Assembly (NCBI GenBank): GCA_030832645.1
Contig: JAURIR010000009.1
Location: 1 to 47,192, forward strand
DNA: 47,192 bases
Reading direction: 5' to 3'
DNA from: Chitinophagales bacterium
GTDB lineage: Bacteria; Bacteroidota; Bacteroidia; Chitinophagales; Chitinophagaceae
Made by a program: the position numbers and the translations under genes. Below, piece by piece: positions 36,292-45,860 of the stretch. The notes beneath the pieces are model-generated. The model was not told the origin of the DNA. It saw only the letters and a list, made by a program, of their open reading frames with translations, and did not search any database. The stretch's first letter is position 1, and each line of letters opens with the position of its first letter.

Positions 36292-36299
36292 CAAAAATA
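36292..36299 (-). promoter_or_regulatory. Putative hppA -7 box TATTTTTG
   Basis: An exact TAnnTTTG match followed by CC on the minus strand, 58 bp before the hppA ATG. No -33 TTG at 19-21 bp. A small hairpin (CCCTC-N4-GAGGG, 36274-36287) falls in the predicted leader. Confidence 0.4.
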
Positions 36300-36320
36300 G
36301 ATAAAAAAACCCAATCTAGG

Positions 36321-37193
36321 CTATTTCCGGAGGGATAGAAAAGCTGTTGAAAGAGAATGAATTAGGTGGCTGGCTGTCATGTAATCTTCCCCCCATGTAT
36401 CCCTGGCCATATCTCCCGCTAAACCATGGACAAACATGCCAATTATTCCAGCATCTTCTGTAGAATAACCCTGAGCCAAAAGCGATACTAAAATACCCGT
36501 TAGCACGTCACCTGAACCTGCCTTAGCCATTCCATTGTTTCCGGAGCCATTGATAAAGAAACTGGAAGGCGTAATAAAAATTGAATAATATCCTTTTAAT
36601 AATATATTGATATTATGTTTTTTACAGTATTCAATTGAAGTATTAATTTTTAATGAATCCTGATCTGTTTTGAAAAATATCTTTTCCCATTCGCCATGGT
36701 GAGGGGTTAGGATGGTTCCAGGAGGGAGTCCATTTATAAGTTCTTTGTTTTCTGATAGCAGGTTCAGCCCATCAGCATCAATCACCAAGGGTTTGTTAGC
36801 TTTAAGGCATTTTTTCAAGAAGCATTTTGATGAGTCGGATATACCAATACCAGGACCGACACCCAGGGCATCGAAAGGGGAAAGTTCCATGAGGTTTGGA
36901 GTAGTGTCTTTAACCAGTGCTTCGGGAACGGAGGAATGAATCAGATCGAAAAATTCTATAGGTACAAAGGCAGTGGTTTTACCGCATCCTGAGTGCATGG
37001 CTGCAGAAGTAGTCAAAATTGCAGCTCCCATCATTCCGGGTGAACCTGAGATAATAGCAGCGTGTCCGCGGGTTCCCTTGTGGGCAAAAACATCAAAGGA
37101 CTTGATACGTTTTTTTGCCTCGTCTCTGGAGGAGTTAAAAATATCCTGACGATGTAGCTCTCGAAGATCATGGGGAATATCATTCATCATCAT
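36321..37193 (-). CDS. nnrD: ADP/ATP-dependent NAD(P)H-hydrate dehydratase, stand-alone
   Basis: Repairs hydrated NAD(P)H by dehydration using ADP or ATP. The ribokinase-like fold is recognised by GHAAIISGSPGMMGAAIL, DALGVGPGIG, PLVIDADGLNLL, LTPHHGEWEKIF and the catalytic AGSGDVLTGILVSLLAQG. The protein lacks the N-terminal epimerase (YjeF_N/NnrE) domain that is fused in many bacteria. The N-terminus is read from one of three consecutive ATGs (37193, 37190, 37187), which overlap the end of the serine hydrolase gene by a few bases. A frame extension to 37277 is inside that gene and is rejected. 290 aa. Confidence 0.9.
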   Translation of the reverse strand: MMMNDIPHDLRELHRQDIFNSSRDEAKKRIKSFDVFAHKGTRGHAAIISGSPGMMGAAILTTSAAMHSGCGKTTAFVPIEFFDLIHSSVPEALVKDTTPNLMELSPFDALGVGPGIGISDSSKCFLKKCLKANKPLVIDADGLNLLSENKELINGLPPGTILTPHHGEWEKIFFKTDQDSLKINTSIEYCKKHNINILLKGYYSIFITPSSFFINGSGNNGMAKAGSGDVLTGILVSLLAQGYSTEDAGIIGMFVHGLAGDMARDTWGEDYMTASHLIHSLSTAFLSLRK

Positions 37194-38352
37194 CGATTTG
37201 AATACCATAGCCGGGGAAAATACCTGCAATTTTCTTTGCCTGGTAGATGTTCCGGTTGAACTTATTTCCCAACACAATAATTGTAGTGGAATCTTGTATC
37301 AACTTGCTGAAAACTGTATTGTTTCCATGCCACCACCCATTATGATAAACAATCTTCTTACCCGATGGCATTTCATACAGCCTCCAACCCAAACCATAGT
37401 TTTTTACTCCTTTTCGTTCATAACTATAGCCTCTGTAAGCTTCGTCCAGTGTCTCTTTCTTGAATAATTTACCGCTGTTGAGAGCAATATCCCATTTCAA
37501 CATGTCGCGGGCGGTGCTGTAAATGTTTTTATCACCGTATACTGCATCCAGAAACATCATTGGCTCTTTTCGGTTATTGTATTTAAAGGAGGGGAGGATT
37601 TTCTCGGTTTTATTTATATCAAATACATACGTATTCATCATGCCTATAGGAGTGAAAAAACTTTGATCCATGAAGGCAGCGTAGCTTTTCCCTGTCACAT
37701 TCTCTATAATGAGTGCTAATAAAGCATAGTTGGTATTGCAATAATCAAAGTATGCGTTGGGCCTGCCTATTCTCAATTTTGACTTGTTGGATACAAGCAA
37801 CTTCAGCATGTCGTCGTTGTGTAAATAGTTCCTGGTATTCCACCCAACTTGCTCTGCGAAATATACATAGTTGGGAAGTCCTGAACGATGACTCAATAAA
37901 TTTCTAATGGTAATCTGATTGAAAGGAAACCCTTTTAAGTACTTATCAACCTTATCATCGATCTTCAGTTTGCCATCCTCCCATAATTTCAAAATGGCCA
38001 TGGCCGTAAACGTTTTTGAAACAGAGGCCAGATGAAAGGCCGTAACGGAATCGATAGGTTCACCTTTTAAAACTTCTTTTAATCCCTCGTATTCTTCAAA
38101 TACAATTTTACCGTTTCTGGCTACTAAGATTGCACCGTTGAAACGAGAGCGAACAAGGCTTTCTTCAAAAAACTTGGAACTGGTTCTTCTCAACGATTCT
38201 TCTATCGGGTTGAGCTCGCCGGTCAGAGGGATCTCCACACGGGAAATTGAATTATCTGGAGTGGTAGTGGCGCCAAGCAGTTTGTTTTCAATAAAATAAA
38301 ACAAGCTGGAGAAAACGAAAAATAAGGCGAGGAATACTTTGATTTTCAGCAT
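37180..38352 (-). CDS. Serine hydrolase, beta-lactamase/DD-peptidase family
   Basis: A 390-residue membrane-anchored or exported enzyme of the class C beta-lactamase-related family. The catalytic SxxK is ASVSKTFTAM, the YxN is DYCNTNYALL and the third motif, in the KTG position, is HNGWWHGNN. An N-terminal hydrophobic segment (KIKVFLALFFVFSSLFYFI) precedes a linker, so it is probably periplasmic. The start is ATG 38352; the GTG at 38355 is rejected. Substrate could be peptidoglycan stem peptides, esters or amides and cannot be read from sequence. Its stop overlaps nnrD, so the two are probably cotranscribed. Confidence 0.87.
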   Translation of the reverse strand: MLKIKVFLALFFVFSSLFYFIENKLLGATTTPDNSISRVEIPLTGELNPIEESLRRTSSKFFEESLVRSRFNGAILVARNGKIVFEEYEGLKEVLKGEPIDSVTAFHLASVSKTFTAMAILKLWEDGKLKIDDKVDKYLKGFPFNQITIRNLLSHRSGLPNYVYFAEQVGWNTRNYLHNDDMLKLLVSNKSKLRIGRPNAYFDYCNTNYALLALIIENVTGKSYAAFMDQSFFTPIGMMNTYVFDINKTEKILPSFKYNNRKEPMMFLDAVYGDKNIYSTARDMLKWDIALNSGKLFKKETLDEAYRGYSYERKGVKNYGLGWRLYEMPSGKKIVYHNGWWHGNNTVFSKLIQDSTTIIVLGNKFNRNIYQAKKIAGIFPGYGIQIDDDE

Positions 38353-38365
38353 CACAGGTCTTAAA

Positions 38366-38396
38366 TTGGAATAGGGGTTAGAAGTTGTTAATTTTG
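38366..38396 (+). promoter_or_regulatory. Putative serA promoter (TTG-N20-TAATTTTG)
   Basis: TTG at 38366-38368 is separated by 20 bp from TAATTTTG at 38389-38396, matching the Bacteroidota consensus TTTG-N19/21-TAnnTTTG. The start site would be near 38402, leaving a ~17-nt leader. It is the most complete promoter seen in the window. Confidence 0.6.
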
Positions 38397-38418
38397 CCTA
38401 AAATTACAGATAATTCTA

Positions 38419-39657
38419 ATGAGTCTTTCCAATCAAACAAGTTATCCCAAGGACAAAATCAAAATTGTATTTTTTGAAAATATAAGTGATGCCGCCATCA
38501 AAATCTTCAAAGACGCCGGATACACCGATATCAAGAAATTTTCTGGAGCCTTGCCAGAAGATCAACTTATTCAAGAAGTCAAAGAGGCCCACATGATAGG
38601 TATACGTTCCAAAACGCTTATCACCGAAAAAGTTTTGCAACATGCAAAAAAGCTTCAGGCAATTGGATGTTTTTGCATAGGAACCAATCAAGTCAATTTG
38701 TCTGCTGCCCGAAAAAAAGGAGTGGTAGTTTTCAATGCCCCTTACAGCAATACCCGATCCGTCGCTGAGCTTATAATTGGAGCATCTGTGATATTGATTC
38801 GACGTATTCTTGATAAAAACAAAGCAGCACACGAAGGTATTTGGAATAAAGAAGCAAAAGGCAGCTTTGAATTAAGAGGCAAAACATTAGGAATCATTGG
38901 GTATGGTAATATCGGATCGCAAGTAAGTATTCTTGCAGAGGCAATGGGCTTGAAGGTTCTTTTTTATGATGTAAATACAAAATTGCCTTTTGGGAATGCA
39001 GTCTCTAAAAAGTCATTGAAAGAATTGGTATCTAAATCTGATATAGTAACAATTCACGTTCCTGAAACAAGTCAAACAAAGAACCTAATCAATAAAACAC
39101 TCTTAAAAAATTTTAAAAAAGGTTCCATTCTGTTGAATTATGCAAGAGGGGAAGTGGTAGATCTAAATGCTTTGAAAACAGCGTTGGTCAGTGGTCAGCT
39201 TTCCGGGGCAGGGGTCGATGTTTTTCCTGTTGAACCAGAAAAAAACGGTGATCTGTTTGAAACTCCTTTGCAAGGACTCTCAAATGTTCTTTTGACACCG
39301 CATATTGGGGGCTCTACCGAGGAAGCACAATACAATATTGGCGAAGATGTAAGCGCAAAAATGCTCAATTATCTCGAAACAGGAGCCACTACTGGTTCTC
39401 ATACTGTTCCAGAGTTAAGCCTATCTCAACAGGAAAAAACACATCGCATCCTACATATTCACAACAATATCCCAGGCGTGCTTTCTGAAATCAATAGCAC
39501 ATTATCCGATCATAAAGTGAATGTACTGGGTCAATACCTTAAAACAAACGACGAAATCGGATACGTGGTGCTAGATGTAGATACCAAATTATCAAAAAGC
39601 GCAGCAGAGTTGTTGCGAAAAGTAAAAGGCACCATCAAAGTTCGTTTGCTCTATTGA
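38419..39657 (+). CDS. serA: D-3-phosphoglycerate dehydrogenase
   Basis: The first step of serine synthesis: oxidises 3-phosphoglycerate to 3-phosphohydroxypyruvate with NAD+. The NAD-binding motif is GIIGYGNIGSQVSILAE. Catalytic segments include NYARGEVVDLNAL (Arg), DVFPVEPE (Glu) and LTPHIGGSTEEAQ (His). The C-terminal ~80 residues form an ACT domain (HRILHIHNNIPGVLSEINST), giving serine feedback as in E. coli SerA. The length is 412 aa. The next gene, a NahK-like kinase, starts one base after its stop. No serB or serC is adjacent. Confidence 0.95.
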   Translation: MSLSNQTSYPKDKIKIVFFENISDAAIKIFKDAGYTDIKKFSGALPEDQLIQEVKEAHMIGIRSKTLITEKVLQHAKKLQAIGCFCIGTNQVNLSAARKKGVVVFNAPYSNTRSVAELIIGASVILIRRILDKNKAAHEGIWNKEAKGSFELRGKTLGIIGYGNIGSQVSILAEAMGLKVLFYDVNTKLPFGNAVSKKSLKELVSKSDIVTIHVPETSQTKNLINKTLLKNFKKGSILLNYARGEVVDLNALKTALVSGQLSGAGVDVFPVEPEKNGDLFETPLQGLSNVLLTPHIGGSTEEAQYNIGEDVSAKMLNYLETGATTGSHTVPELSLSQQEKTHRILHIHNNIPGVLSEINSTLSDHKVNVLGQYLKTNDEIGYVVLDVDTKLSKSAAELLRKVKGTIKVRLLY

Positions 39658-39658
39658 T

Positions 39659-40690
39659 ATGGAAAATTGGCAACCGATCATCAACAGCTTTTTATACAGC
39701 AGTGCTGATTATACCCTTCATCCATTTGGTACTGGACTCATCCATAAAACGTTTGTTGTAGAAAAGAACAAGGAAAAAGTTTTTATCCTACAACAAGTCA
39801 ATCACCGTGTCTTTTCTTGGCCCGAAAATATTTCGCATAATATCCAATTATTATCCAGCTGGCTTAAAGGAAATAATGTAAAGACCCTTTTGCCTGCTCC
39901 AATCAAAACAATCAATGGAAACGACTATGTGATTATAGATGGGGAATATTTCCGATTGATTCCTTTTGTAGAGAATTCACATTCAATCGATACCTGTTCT
40001 ATTCCCGAGGAAGCATTTGAAGCTGCCAATCAATTTGGAAATTTTACAGCATCTTTTGATGGAATGAATGTGAGCAATCTGAAAACTACTATAAAGGATT
40101 TTCATAACCTTACCTTCCGTTGGAATCAATTTCGCGAAGCCCTCGTCGTTGGGAATAAGGATCGAATTGCGCGCTGTAAAAACGAAATACATTTATTGGA
40201 AGATGACTATCCAATTGTTGCCTTGTTTGAAAAGATTGTCACCAACAATTCGTTTTCTTTGCGGGTGACCCACCACGATACTAAGATCAGCAATGTACTT
40301 TTTAATAAAGAAAACAAGGGTATTTGTGTAATTGATCTGGATACGGTAATGCCCGGCTATTTCATCAGTGATCTTGGAGATATGTTCCGCACCTATCTTT
40401 CCAAAGCAAATGAAGAAGAAACTGACTTACAACTCGTGAATGCAAGAAAGGACTTTTACAAAGCCATCACGGAGGGTTACAAAGAAAAAATGGCTGATAA
40501 AATGTCGATCGACGAATTGAATCTCCTAAATTATGCAGGTGAATTCATGATCTACATGCAGGCACTTCGGTTTTTGACCGATTATATAAATGATGATTGT
40601 TATTATTCTATTTCATACGAGGACAATAATTATCAACGCACATTGAATCAATTGGCTTTGCTAAAAAGCTTTAGATCAATTATTGCTTAA
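39659..40690 (+). CDS. Phosphotransferase of the N-acetylhexosamine 1-kinase (NahK)-like branch
   Basis: A 343-residue APH-fold kinase. The opening LHPFGTGLIHKTFVVE is the nucleotide-binding part, followed by FILQQVNHRVF. The catalytic HxDxxxxN is RVTHHDTKISNVLF, and the Mg-binding Asp lies in VIDLDTVMPGYFISDLGDM. Resemblance to NahK of bifidobacteria, which phosphorylates GlcNAc and GalNAc at C1, is clear in these segments and in the C-terminal MQALRFLTDYINDD. The gene is one base after serA, so it is coupled to it. A role with serine rather than amino-sugars cannot be excluded. It ends 11 bp into the opposing DUF2231 gene. Confidence 0.8.
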   Translation: MENWQPIINSFLYSSADYTLHPFGTGLIHKTFVVEKNKEKVFILQQVNHRVFSWPENISHNIQLLSSWLKGNNVKTLLPAPIKTINGNDYVIIDGEYFRLIPFVENSHSIDTCSIPEEAFEAANQFGNFTASFDGMNVSNLKTTIKDFHNLTFRWNQFREALVVGNKDRIARCKNEIHLLEDDYPIVALFEKIVTNNSFSLRVTHHDTKISNVLFNKENKGICVIDLDTVMPGYFISDLGDMFRTYLSKANEEETDLQLVNARKDFYKAITEGYKEKMADKMSIDELNLLNYAGEFMIYMQALRFLTDYINDDCYYSISYEDNNYQRTLNQLALLKSFRSIIA

Positions 40691-41600
40691 CCCCCTTACT
40701 GGAAAGGGTGTCGGAACTATTCGGCGGAAGCGTATCTCTAAAAGTGGGATGTACCAATGATCTCTTTTTTGAAATATTCTGTTTATCAATTTCATCTTCC
40801 GAGATGGAAGTGCCAAAAAGATTAAGGTATTCAAGATTTTTAAGTGCTTTCAATTTAGAAAGACTGATATGTGTAATTTTTGTATTGTCTAACCACAGTT
40901 TTTCTAATGAAGTAAAATTCAAAAGTTGGTCTATTGTGGCATCTTCTGTGTTAGTAAAAGATAGCTTCAATTCAATAATATTGGAGGCAATTTTTGCCAG
41001 ATTTTGAAGAGATACATTCAAGCTGTCTGTTAAGGCATAAGCAGAAACCTTATAATAATGTGCGTCTTTATAAAGTGGAGTTACAACCCATCCATTATTT
41101 TGAAGCATGACAAGAATTTGAGGGTCGGCCTCTTCAATAGAAGGTCGTTGTTTGGGGTCTACATTCGAGGATTGTAAAGAGCTTTTAGTAATACTTAAAC
41201 TTATGAAATCTTCTCCATGTGTTAATGTGGTTCCAAAATAAACGGTACAAATTATAGAGATAAGTAAAGCGACAGATGAAAGTTTCTTGTAGAAATTAAA
41301 TGCTTGTATTTTTTCGAATGCGATGAAATAGCAGATGGAGAGGAGAGTGGTGGTATAGGCGATCCACTGATGAATATTCAAATTATCTGGTGGATAAAAA
41401 TCGTTTTTTGATTGAATATACCCTGTAATGATAGCTATGAAGGAGCTGACAATTGCAGTGATTAAAATAACTTTCAGGATAGATAGTGAGTAGTATGACT
41501 TTTGGTTGCCAATAAAAAAATCAAGTAGAATGAACAAAATCCATAGCCCAATGGGTAGATGAAGGAAAAGTGAATGGAGATGTCCTATAAATTCATTCAT
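40680..41600 (-). CDS. DUF2231-type membrane protein with leucine-rich C-terminus
   Basis: A 306-residue protein. The N-terminal half has four membrane helices with the DUF2231 pattern HLHSLFLHLPIGLWILFIL, ITAIVSSFIAIITGYIQ and the segment YPPDNLNIHQWIAYT, in which conserved His residues may bind a cofactor. After a linker, the C-terminal half has leucine-rich repeats (LEKLWLDNTKITHISLSK, LKNLEYLNLFGTSISEDEI), likely periplasmic. It is the last gene of the five-gene minus-strand run, 2 bp after the DUF1501 gene. Relatives in Bacteroidota often carry an extra cytochrome domain, absent here. Function unknown. Confidence 0.75.
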   Translation of the reverse strand: MNEFIGHLHSLFLHLPIGLWILFILLDFFIGNQKSYYSLSILKVILITAIVSSFIAIITGYIQSKNDFYPPDNLNIHQWIAYTTTLLSICYFIAFEKIQAFNFYKKLSSVALLISIICTVYFGTTLTHGEDFISLSITKSSLQSSNVDPKQRPSIEEADPQILVMLQNNGWVVTPLYKDAHYYKVSAYALTDSLNVSLQNLAKIASNIIELKLSFTNTEDATIDQLLNFTSLEKLWLDNTKITHISLSKLKALKNLEYLNLFGTSISEDEIDKQNISKKRSLVHPTFRDTLPPNSSDTLSSKGVKQ

Positions 41601-41602
41601 AA

Positions 41603-43099
41603 TTACGCAATAACAGGATCGATTACTTTTCCATACACATCCGTCAATCTGAAATTTCTTCCCTGAAATGGATAGGTGAACTTCTCGTGATCAAAACCGA
41701 GTTGATGCAAGATGGTGGCTTGTATGTCATACACAGAAACTTTTCCATCAACCGCATGGTATCCAATTGAATCGGTTTCGCCGTAGGTGAATCCTTTCTT
41801 GATTCCTCCACCTGCCATCCACATACTAAAAGCATCTGCATGATGATCTCTTCCTTTGAATGAATTTTGTTTACCGTCGCGATTCTCTTGCATCGGGGTC
41901 CTTCCGAATTCTCCACCCCATACTACCAAAGTGTCTTCCAACAAACCTCTTTGTTTTAAATCCAATAATAGAGCACTGACAGCTCTATCATTTTCAAGAC
42001 ATTTTTCAATGAACCCTTGATCCAATGCAGTACCGGGGTCGGTACCATGACTATCCCATCCCCAATCAAACAATTGAACAAAACGCACTCCTTTCTCTAC
42101 GAGTTTTCTTGCCAATAACGCATTGTTTGCAAAAGACTCTTTTCCAGGCTTAGTTCCATACATTCTGTGAATGTAATCGGGTTCATCTTTGATGTCCATA
42201 ACTTCGGGTACGGTGATTTGCATCTTAAACGCCATCTCGTATTGAGAAATCCTTGCCATTATCTCAGGATCCTGGTATTCTTCGTAAGAAAGCTCGTTCA
42301 CATGATTGATGGCTTCGATGGAGGCTTTTCGCATATCACGATCAAAGCCTTCAGGGTCCTTTAAAAACAATACAGGATCTCCCACAGATCGACATTGTAC
42401 ACCCTGGTATACGGAAGGTAAAAAACCACTTCCCCAAACACTTTTCCCTGCATCTGGATTTCTTCCCCCAGAAGTAAGAACTACAAATCCGGGTAAATTA
42501 GAATTTTCACTTCCCAATCCATATGTAACCCACGATCCCAAGCTTGGTCTACCCAATCGAGGCGTACCGCAATGCATGAGCAACTGAGCAGGAGCATGAT
42601 TGAATTGATCGGTGGTAACGGCCTGAAGCACGGCTACATCATCAATAACAGTTGATAAGTGCGGTAAATTTTCAGATAGCCAAATACCACTTTCGCCATA
42701 TTGTTTAAAACTTGCTTGTGGACCTAGCATTTTAGGAACGCCTCTAATAAATGCAAACTTTTTACCGGCTAATAAAGAAGGCGGACAATCTTGTCCATCT
42801 AATTTAGCAAGCTCTGGTTTATAGCTAAACATTTCCAATTGGGAAGGAGCACCAGCCATGTGCAGAAAAATAACTGATTTTGCCCTGGCAAAAAGAGGAG
42901 AAGCTTTTGCCATGAGTGGATTGCTGGATAGTGCAGTTGGATCAACTTTCGATGAAAAGAAATTACATCCCTCGAGCAAAGAACCCAGTGCCAACATACC
43001 CATTCCAGTTTTGCATTCACGTAAAAAATGTCTTCTTGTTTGAAACGTTAAGTCGGCATGCATTGCTTCCTGTAGGATGGTCGGTTTTTTCATCGGCAT
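41603..43099 (-). CDS. DUF1501 protein with Tat signal
   Basis: A 498-residue exported protein. The Tat motif RRHFLRE (about residues 22-28) is followed by a hydrophobic stretch (GMGMLALGSLLEGC). The fold resembles the alkaline phosphatase/sulfatase superfamily; metal-site-like elements are FDWGWDSHG, VVWGGEFGRTP and GRDHHADAFSMWMAGGG. In planctomycetes and Bacteroidota it is paired with cytochrome/DUF1553 proteins, as here: its ATG overlaps that gene's stop by one base (TAATG). The start 43099 is therefore kept over the Met at 43093. Substrate unknown. Confidence 0.88.
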   Translation of the reverse strand: MPMKKPTILQEAMHADLTFQTRRHFLRECKTGMGMLALGSLLEGCNFFSSKVDPTALSSNPLMAKASPLFARAKSVIFLHMAGAPSQLEMFSYKPELAKLDGQDCPPSLLAGKKFAFIRGVPKMLGPQASFKQYGESGIWLSENLPHLSTVIDDVAVLQAVTTDQFNHAPAQLLMHCGTPRLGRPSLGSWVTYGLGSENSNLPGFVVLTSGGRNPDAGKSVWGSGFLPSVYQGVQCRSVGDPVLFLKDPEGFDRDMRKASIEAINHVNELSYEEYQDPEIMARISQYEMAFKMQITVPEVMDIKDEPDYIHRMYGTKPGKESFANNALLARKLVEKGVRFVQLFDWGWDSHGTDPGTALDQGFIEKCLENDRAVSALLLDLKQRGLLEDTLVVWGGEFGRTPMQENRDGKQNSFKGRDHHADAFSMWMAGGGIKKGFTYGETDSIGYHAVDGKVSVYDIQATILHQLGFDHEKFTYPFQGRNFRLTDVYGKVIDPVIA

Positions 43100-45849
43100 T
43101 AATTTTTTGAAATGACTTCATCCAAGTTAAGAATGGCATTTGCTGTAACAGAAAATGCAGCGAAAGAAGCATTTTTATTGATGGTGGAATCACGAATCAG
43201 CAACGCAACTTTCGAATTGTCCTTTTTAAATGTATTCAGTGAATTCAAATAAAGCATTTTTAGTTTTTCAACTTTCATTGTAGAAGGCTCGCTTCCGGTT
43301 GCCAATTGATAGGCCTTCGAAATCTTTTGATCCAGGGACTTCGTAGAATCATTCATTATTCTTTTGGCAAATTTTACTGAAAGATCCCAATAGGTTGAAT
43401 CATTCAATAAATTAAGCGCTTGCAATGGAGTATTGGTACGAATTCTTCTACTTACACATACCTCCCGGGCTGTACCATCGAAATTGATTTGAGTAGGATA
43501 GGGGCCTGTTCTTTTCCAATATGTATATATGGCTCTACGATATACATCTTCTCCTTTGCTTTGTTCCCAATTTCGTCCATCATAAGGCGAAGCCCATATT
43601 CCATTTGGTTGGTAGGGCATTACACTTGGGCCATACATTTTACTACTCAACACACCACTGATAGAAAGTGCCTGATCTCTGATTTGTTCTGCCGTCAGTC
43701 GGATGCGAGGTGCATGAGAATAATATTTATTCAATGGATCCTTTTCATTGGAAGATTTAGTTGTAACGGATGATTGACGGTAAGTAGCAGACATAACCAT
43801 TCGCTTGAGCGTTTTTTTTATGCTCCACTCCTCTTTGTTCATGAATTGATAGGATAAATAATCAAGCAATTCCTTGTGCGTTGGTAATGCACCTTGTGAT
43901 CCAAAGTCTTCCAAGGTTTCAACAATTCCCTGTCCGAATAACTGCTCCCATAAGCGATTGACCATGGTTCTTGCAGTGAGAGGATTTTTCTTACTCGTCA
44001 TCCACTTCGCAAGGGCCAAACGGTTATCAATTTTATCAGAAGATGTGCGTAGAATAGAGGGGATATCGGCCTCGACTTGTTTTGTTTTTAATAACCAATT
44101 ACCTCTTTCAAATACATAAGTATTCCTTTTCATATCTGTTGGATTGTCCAACATAATGGGCGTAAGTTCAGCATCGGGTTTGTTCAAGAGTTGTTGAAAT
44201 ACGTTAAAGTATTTTTTATAGGAGGGATCCGACTGCCCGGGAAAAGAAGGGGCAAAACAGAACCAGTCGAATACGATACCGTTTTCGTTTGGGGTTTTTA
44301 AAAGCGGACTATCAAAATGAATATATACATCTCGACGATTAGATAGGAGTGTATTCAATGGAATCGCTACAAGTTGCCAGCCATCTTTTGTTTGTTGCAC
44401 AACAGTGGTTGCAAATGGTTTGGATGCTGGTTCGTCGGCGTGGAACGATAAAATTCCTTTATTAACAGGGGAGCGAAATCGGATATACAAAACAGATTTT
44501 CCTGAAAATCCTATCATTTTCAATCTTGCCCAGGATGATTTTCTCATCCGAAGAAATTTAGTGTCTTCCAATGCAGCATTGATCATAGAATCTGCTGTTA
44601 AGCTATTGATACATTGTTGACCAGTTTTTACAAGATTTTTATAAAAAGCTTTTGTTTCTGCATCGGCTTTGGTTTGAAGCCAACTGATAATTGAATCGTA
44701 TTGATGAAGGCTGTTGTTTTTAAATTCTCTGAGTAAAGGATATTCATCGTATGTGTCTTCGTCTCTTGAATTATTGAAGAATGCCATGAATTTATAGTAT
44801 TCCTCGTGTGTGAATGGATCGTACGGGTGACTATGGCACTGCACACACGAAAAACTTGTTCCCATCAGTGTTTCCCAAGTAGTATTTACACGATCTAGAA
44901 TTGCTGCTGTTCTGAATTCTTCGTTATCGGTTCCGCCTTCATCATTGTTCATCGTATTTCGATGATAAGCAGTTGCAAGGAGTTGTTCGTCTGTTGGGTT
45001 GGGAAGTAAATCACCTGCGAGCTGTTCGATTAAAAATTGATTGTATGGTTTATCCTCATTGAAAGCATTGATCAGCCAATCGCGGTATCGCCAAATAGAA
45101 CGTATATAATCTCTTTCATATCCTTTGCTATCCGCATACCGGGATAGATCCATCCATAGGGCAGTCCAGCGCTCACCATAACTTTTAGTTTGCAAAAGTG
45201 CATCCACAAGATTTTCGTATGCATTATTAGATGAATCCTTTAAAAAAGCTTGTGCGATGCTGTCTGGTGCAGGTATACCGATGAGATCAAGCGAGACTCT
45301 CCGAAGGATAGTTTTTTTATCCGCTTCTTTTGATCTTGATAGTCCTACTTCTTTTAATTGTTCATCAATGAATCGATCGATTTCATTTCCGTCTTTTTTG
45401 GAGAAAAATCCTAGAAATCCGCTTTGTGGAACAGCAGGAAGAGATATGGGTTCGTACGACCAATGCTTGGAAAAATGCGCTCCTTGGTCAATCCATTTCT
45501 CCAGCGTTTTCTTTTCTTTATCAGATAGTTCTTCTTCGTGATACGGCATTCTTTCCTCTGGATCAGAGGTATATAAACGCTTGATCATTTCACTGTTCTT
45601 TGCATCACCCGGAATAATGGCAGGCTTACCGGATTCTGTCACAGCCAATGCTTCTTCTTCAAATAAAAGACTGAAGCCTGCTTTCTTTTTAACACCACCA
45701 TGACAAGCAATGCATTTCTGGTTGATGATAGGTTTTACATCAGCGTTGTAATCAACAGTGGGGTCTTTTAGGAAAATTAAATAGCCGAAAGCTAGGAGAG
45801 AAGCCAATAGAGTAGCAACGAAAAATGGAGATTTTATCTTCGCAAGCAT
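43099..45849 (-). CDS. Planctomycete-type cytochrome c / DUF1549 / DUF1553 protein
   Basis: An exported, membrane-anchored protein of 916 residues. An N-terminal hydrophobic segment ([20 protein letters not shown]) precedes a c-type cytochrome domain with haem motif C46-I-A-C49-H50. Then comes DUF1549 (PSCyt2), which contains a second CxxCH at C335-C338-H339 ([13 protein letters not shown]). The middle holds a beta domain, and DUF1553 (PSD1) fills the C-terminal third ([55 protein letters not shown]). It is translationally coupled to the DUF1501 gene. The family is abundant in Planctomycetes and also found in Bacteroidota; no activity is established. Confidence 0.9.
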   Translation of the reverse strand: MLAKIKSPFFVATLLASLLAFGYLIFLKDPTVDYNADVKPIINQKCIACHGGVKKKAGFSLLFEEEALAVTESGKPAIIPGDAKNSEMIKRLYTSDPEERMPYHEEELSDKEKKTLEKWIDQGAHFSKHWSYEPISLPAVPQSGFLGFFSKKDGNEIDRFIDEQLKEVGLSRSKEADKKTILRRVSLDLIGIPAPDSIAQAFLKDSSNNAYENLVDALLQTKSYGERWTALWMDLSRYADSKGYERDYIRSIWRYRDWLINAFNEDKPYNQFLIEQLAGDLLPNPTDEQLLATAYHRNTMNNDEGGTDNEEFRTAAILDRVNTTWETLMGTSFSCVQCHSHPYDPFTHEEYYKFMAFFNNSRDEDTYDEYPLLREFKNNSLHQYDSIISWLQTKADAETKAFYKNLVKTGQQCINSLTADSMINAALEDTKFLRMRKSSWARLKMIGFSGKSVLYIRFRSPVNKGILSFHADEPASKPFATTVVQQTKDGWQLVAIPLNTLLSNRRDVYIHFDSPLLKTPNENGIVFDWFCFAPSFPGQSDPSYKKYFNVFQQLLNKPDAELTPIMLDNPTDMKRNTYVFERGNWLLKTKQVEADIPSILRTSSDKIDNRLALAKWMTSKKNPLTARTMVNRLWEQLFGQGIVETLEDFGSQGALPTHKELLDYLSYQFMNKEEWSIKKTLKRMVMSATYRQSSVTTKSSNEKDPLNKYYSHAPRIRLTAEQIRDQALSISGVLSSKMYGPSVMPYQPNGIWASPYDGRNWEQSKGEDVYRRAIYTYWKRTGPYPTQINFDGTAREVCVSRRIRTNTPLQALNLLNDSTYWDLSVKFAKRIMNDSTKSLDQKISKAYQLATGSEPSTMKVEKLKMLYLNSLNTFKKDNSKVALLIRDSTINKNASFAAFSVTANAILNLDEVISKN

Positions 45850-45860
45850 CGTCCTTAAAG

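Noticed and set aside
40680-40690. 11-bp overlap of convergent genes as a sign of a frameshift
   Set aside because: Both proteins end normally and keep their motifs, so it is an ordinary convergent overlap.
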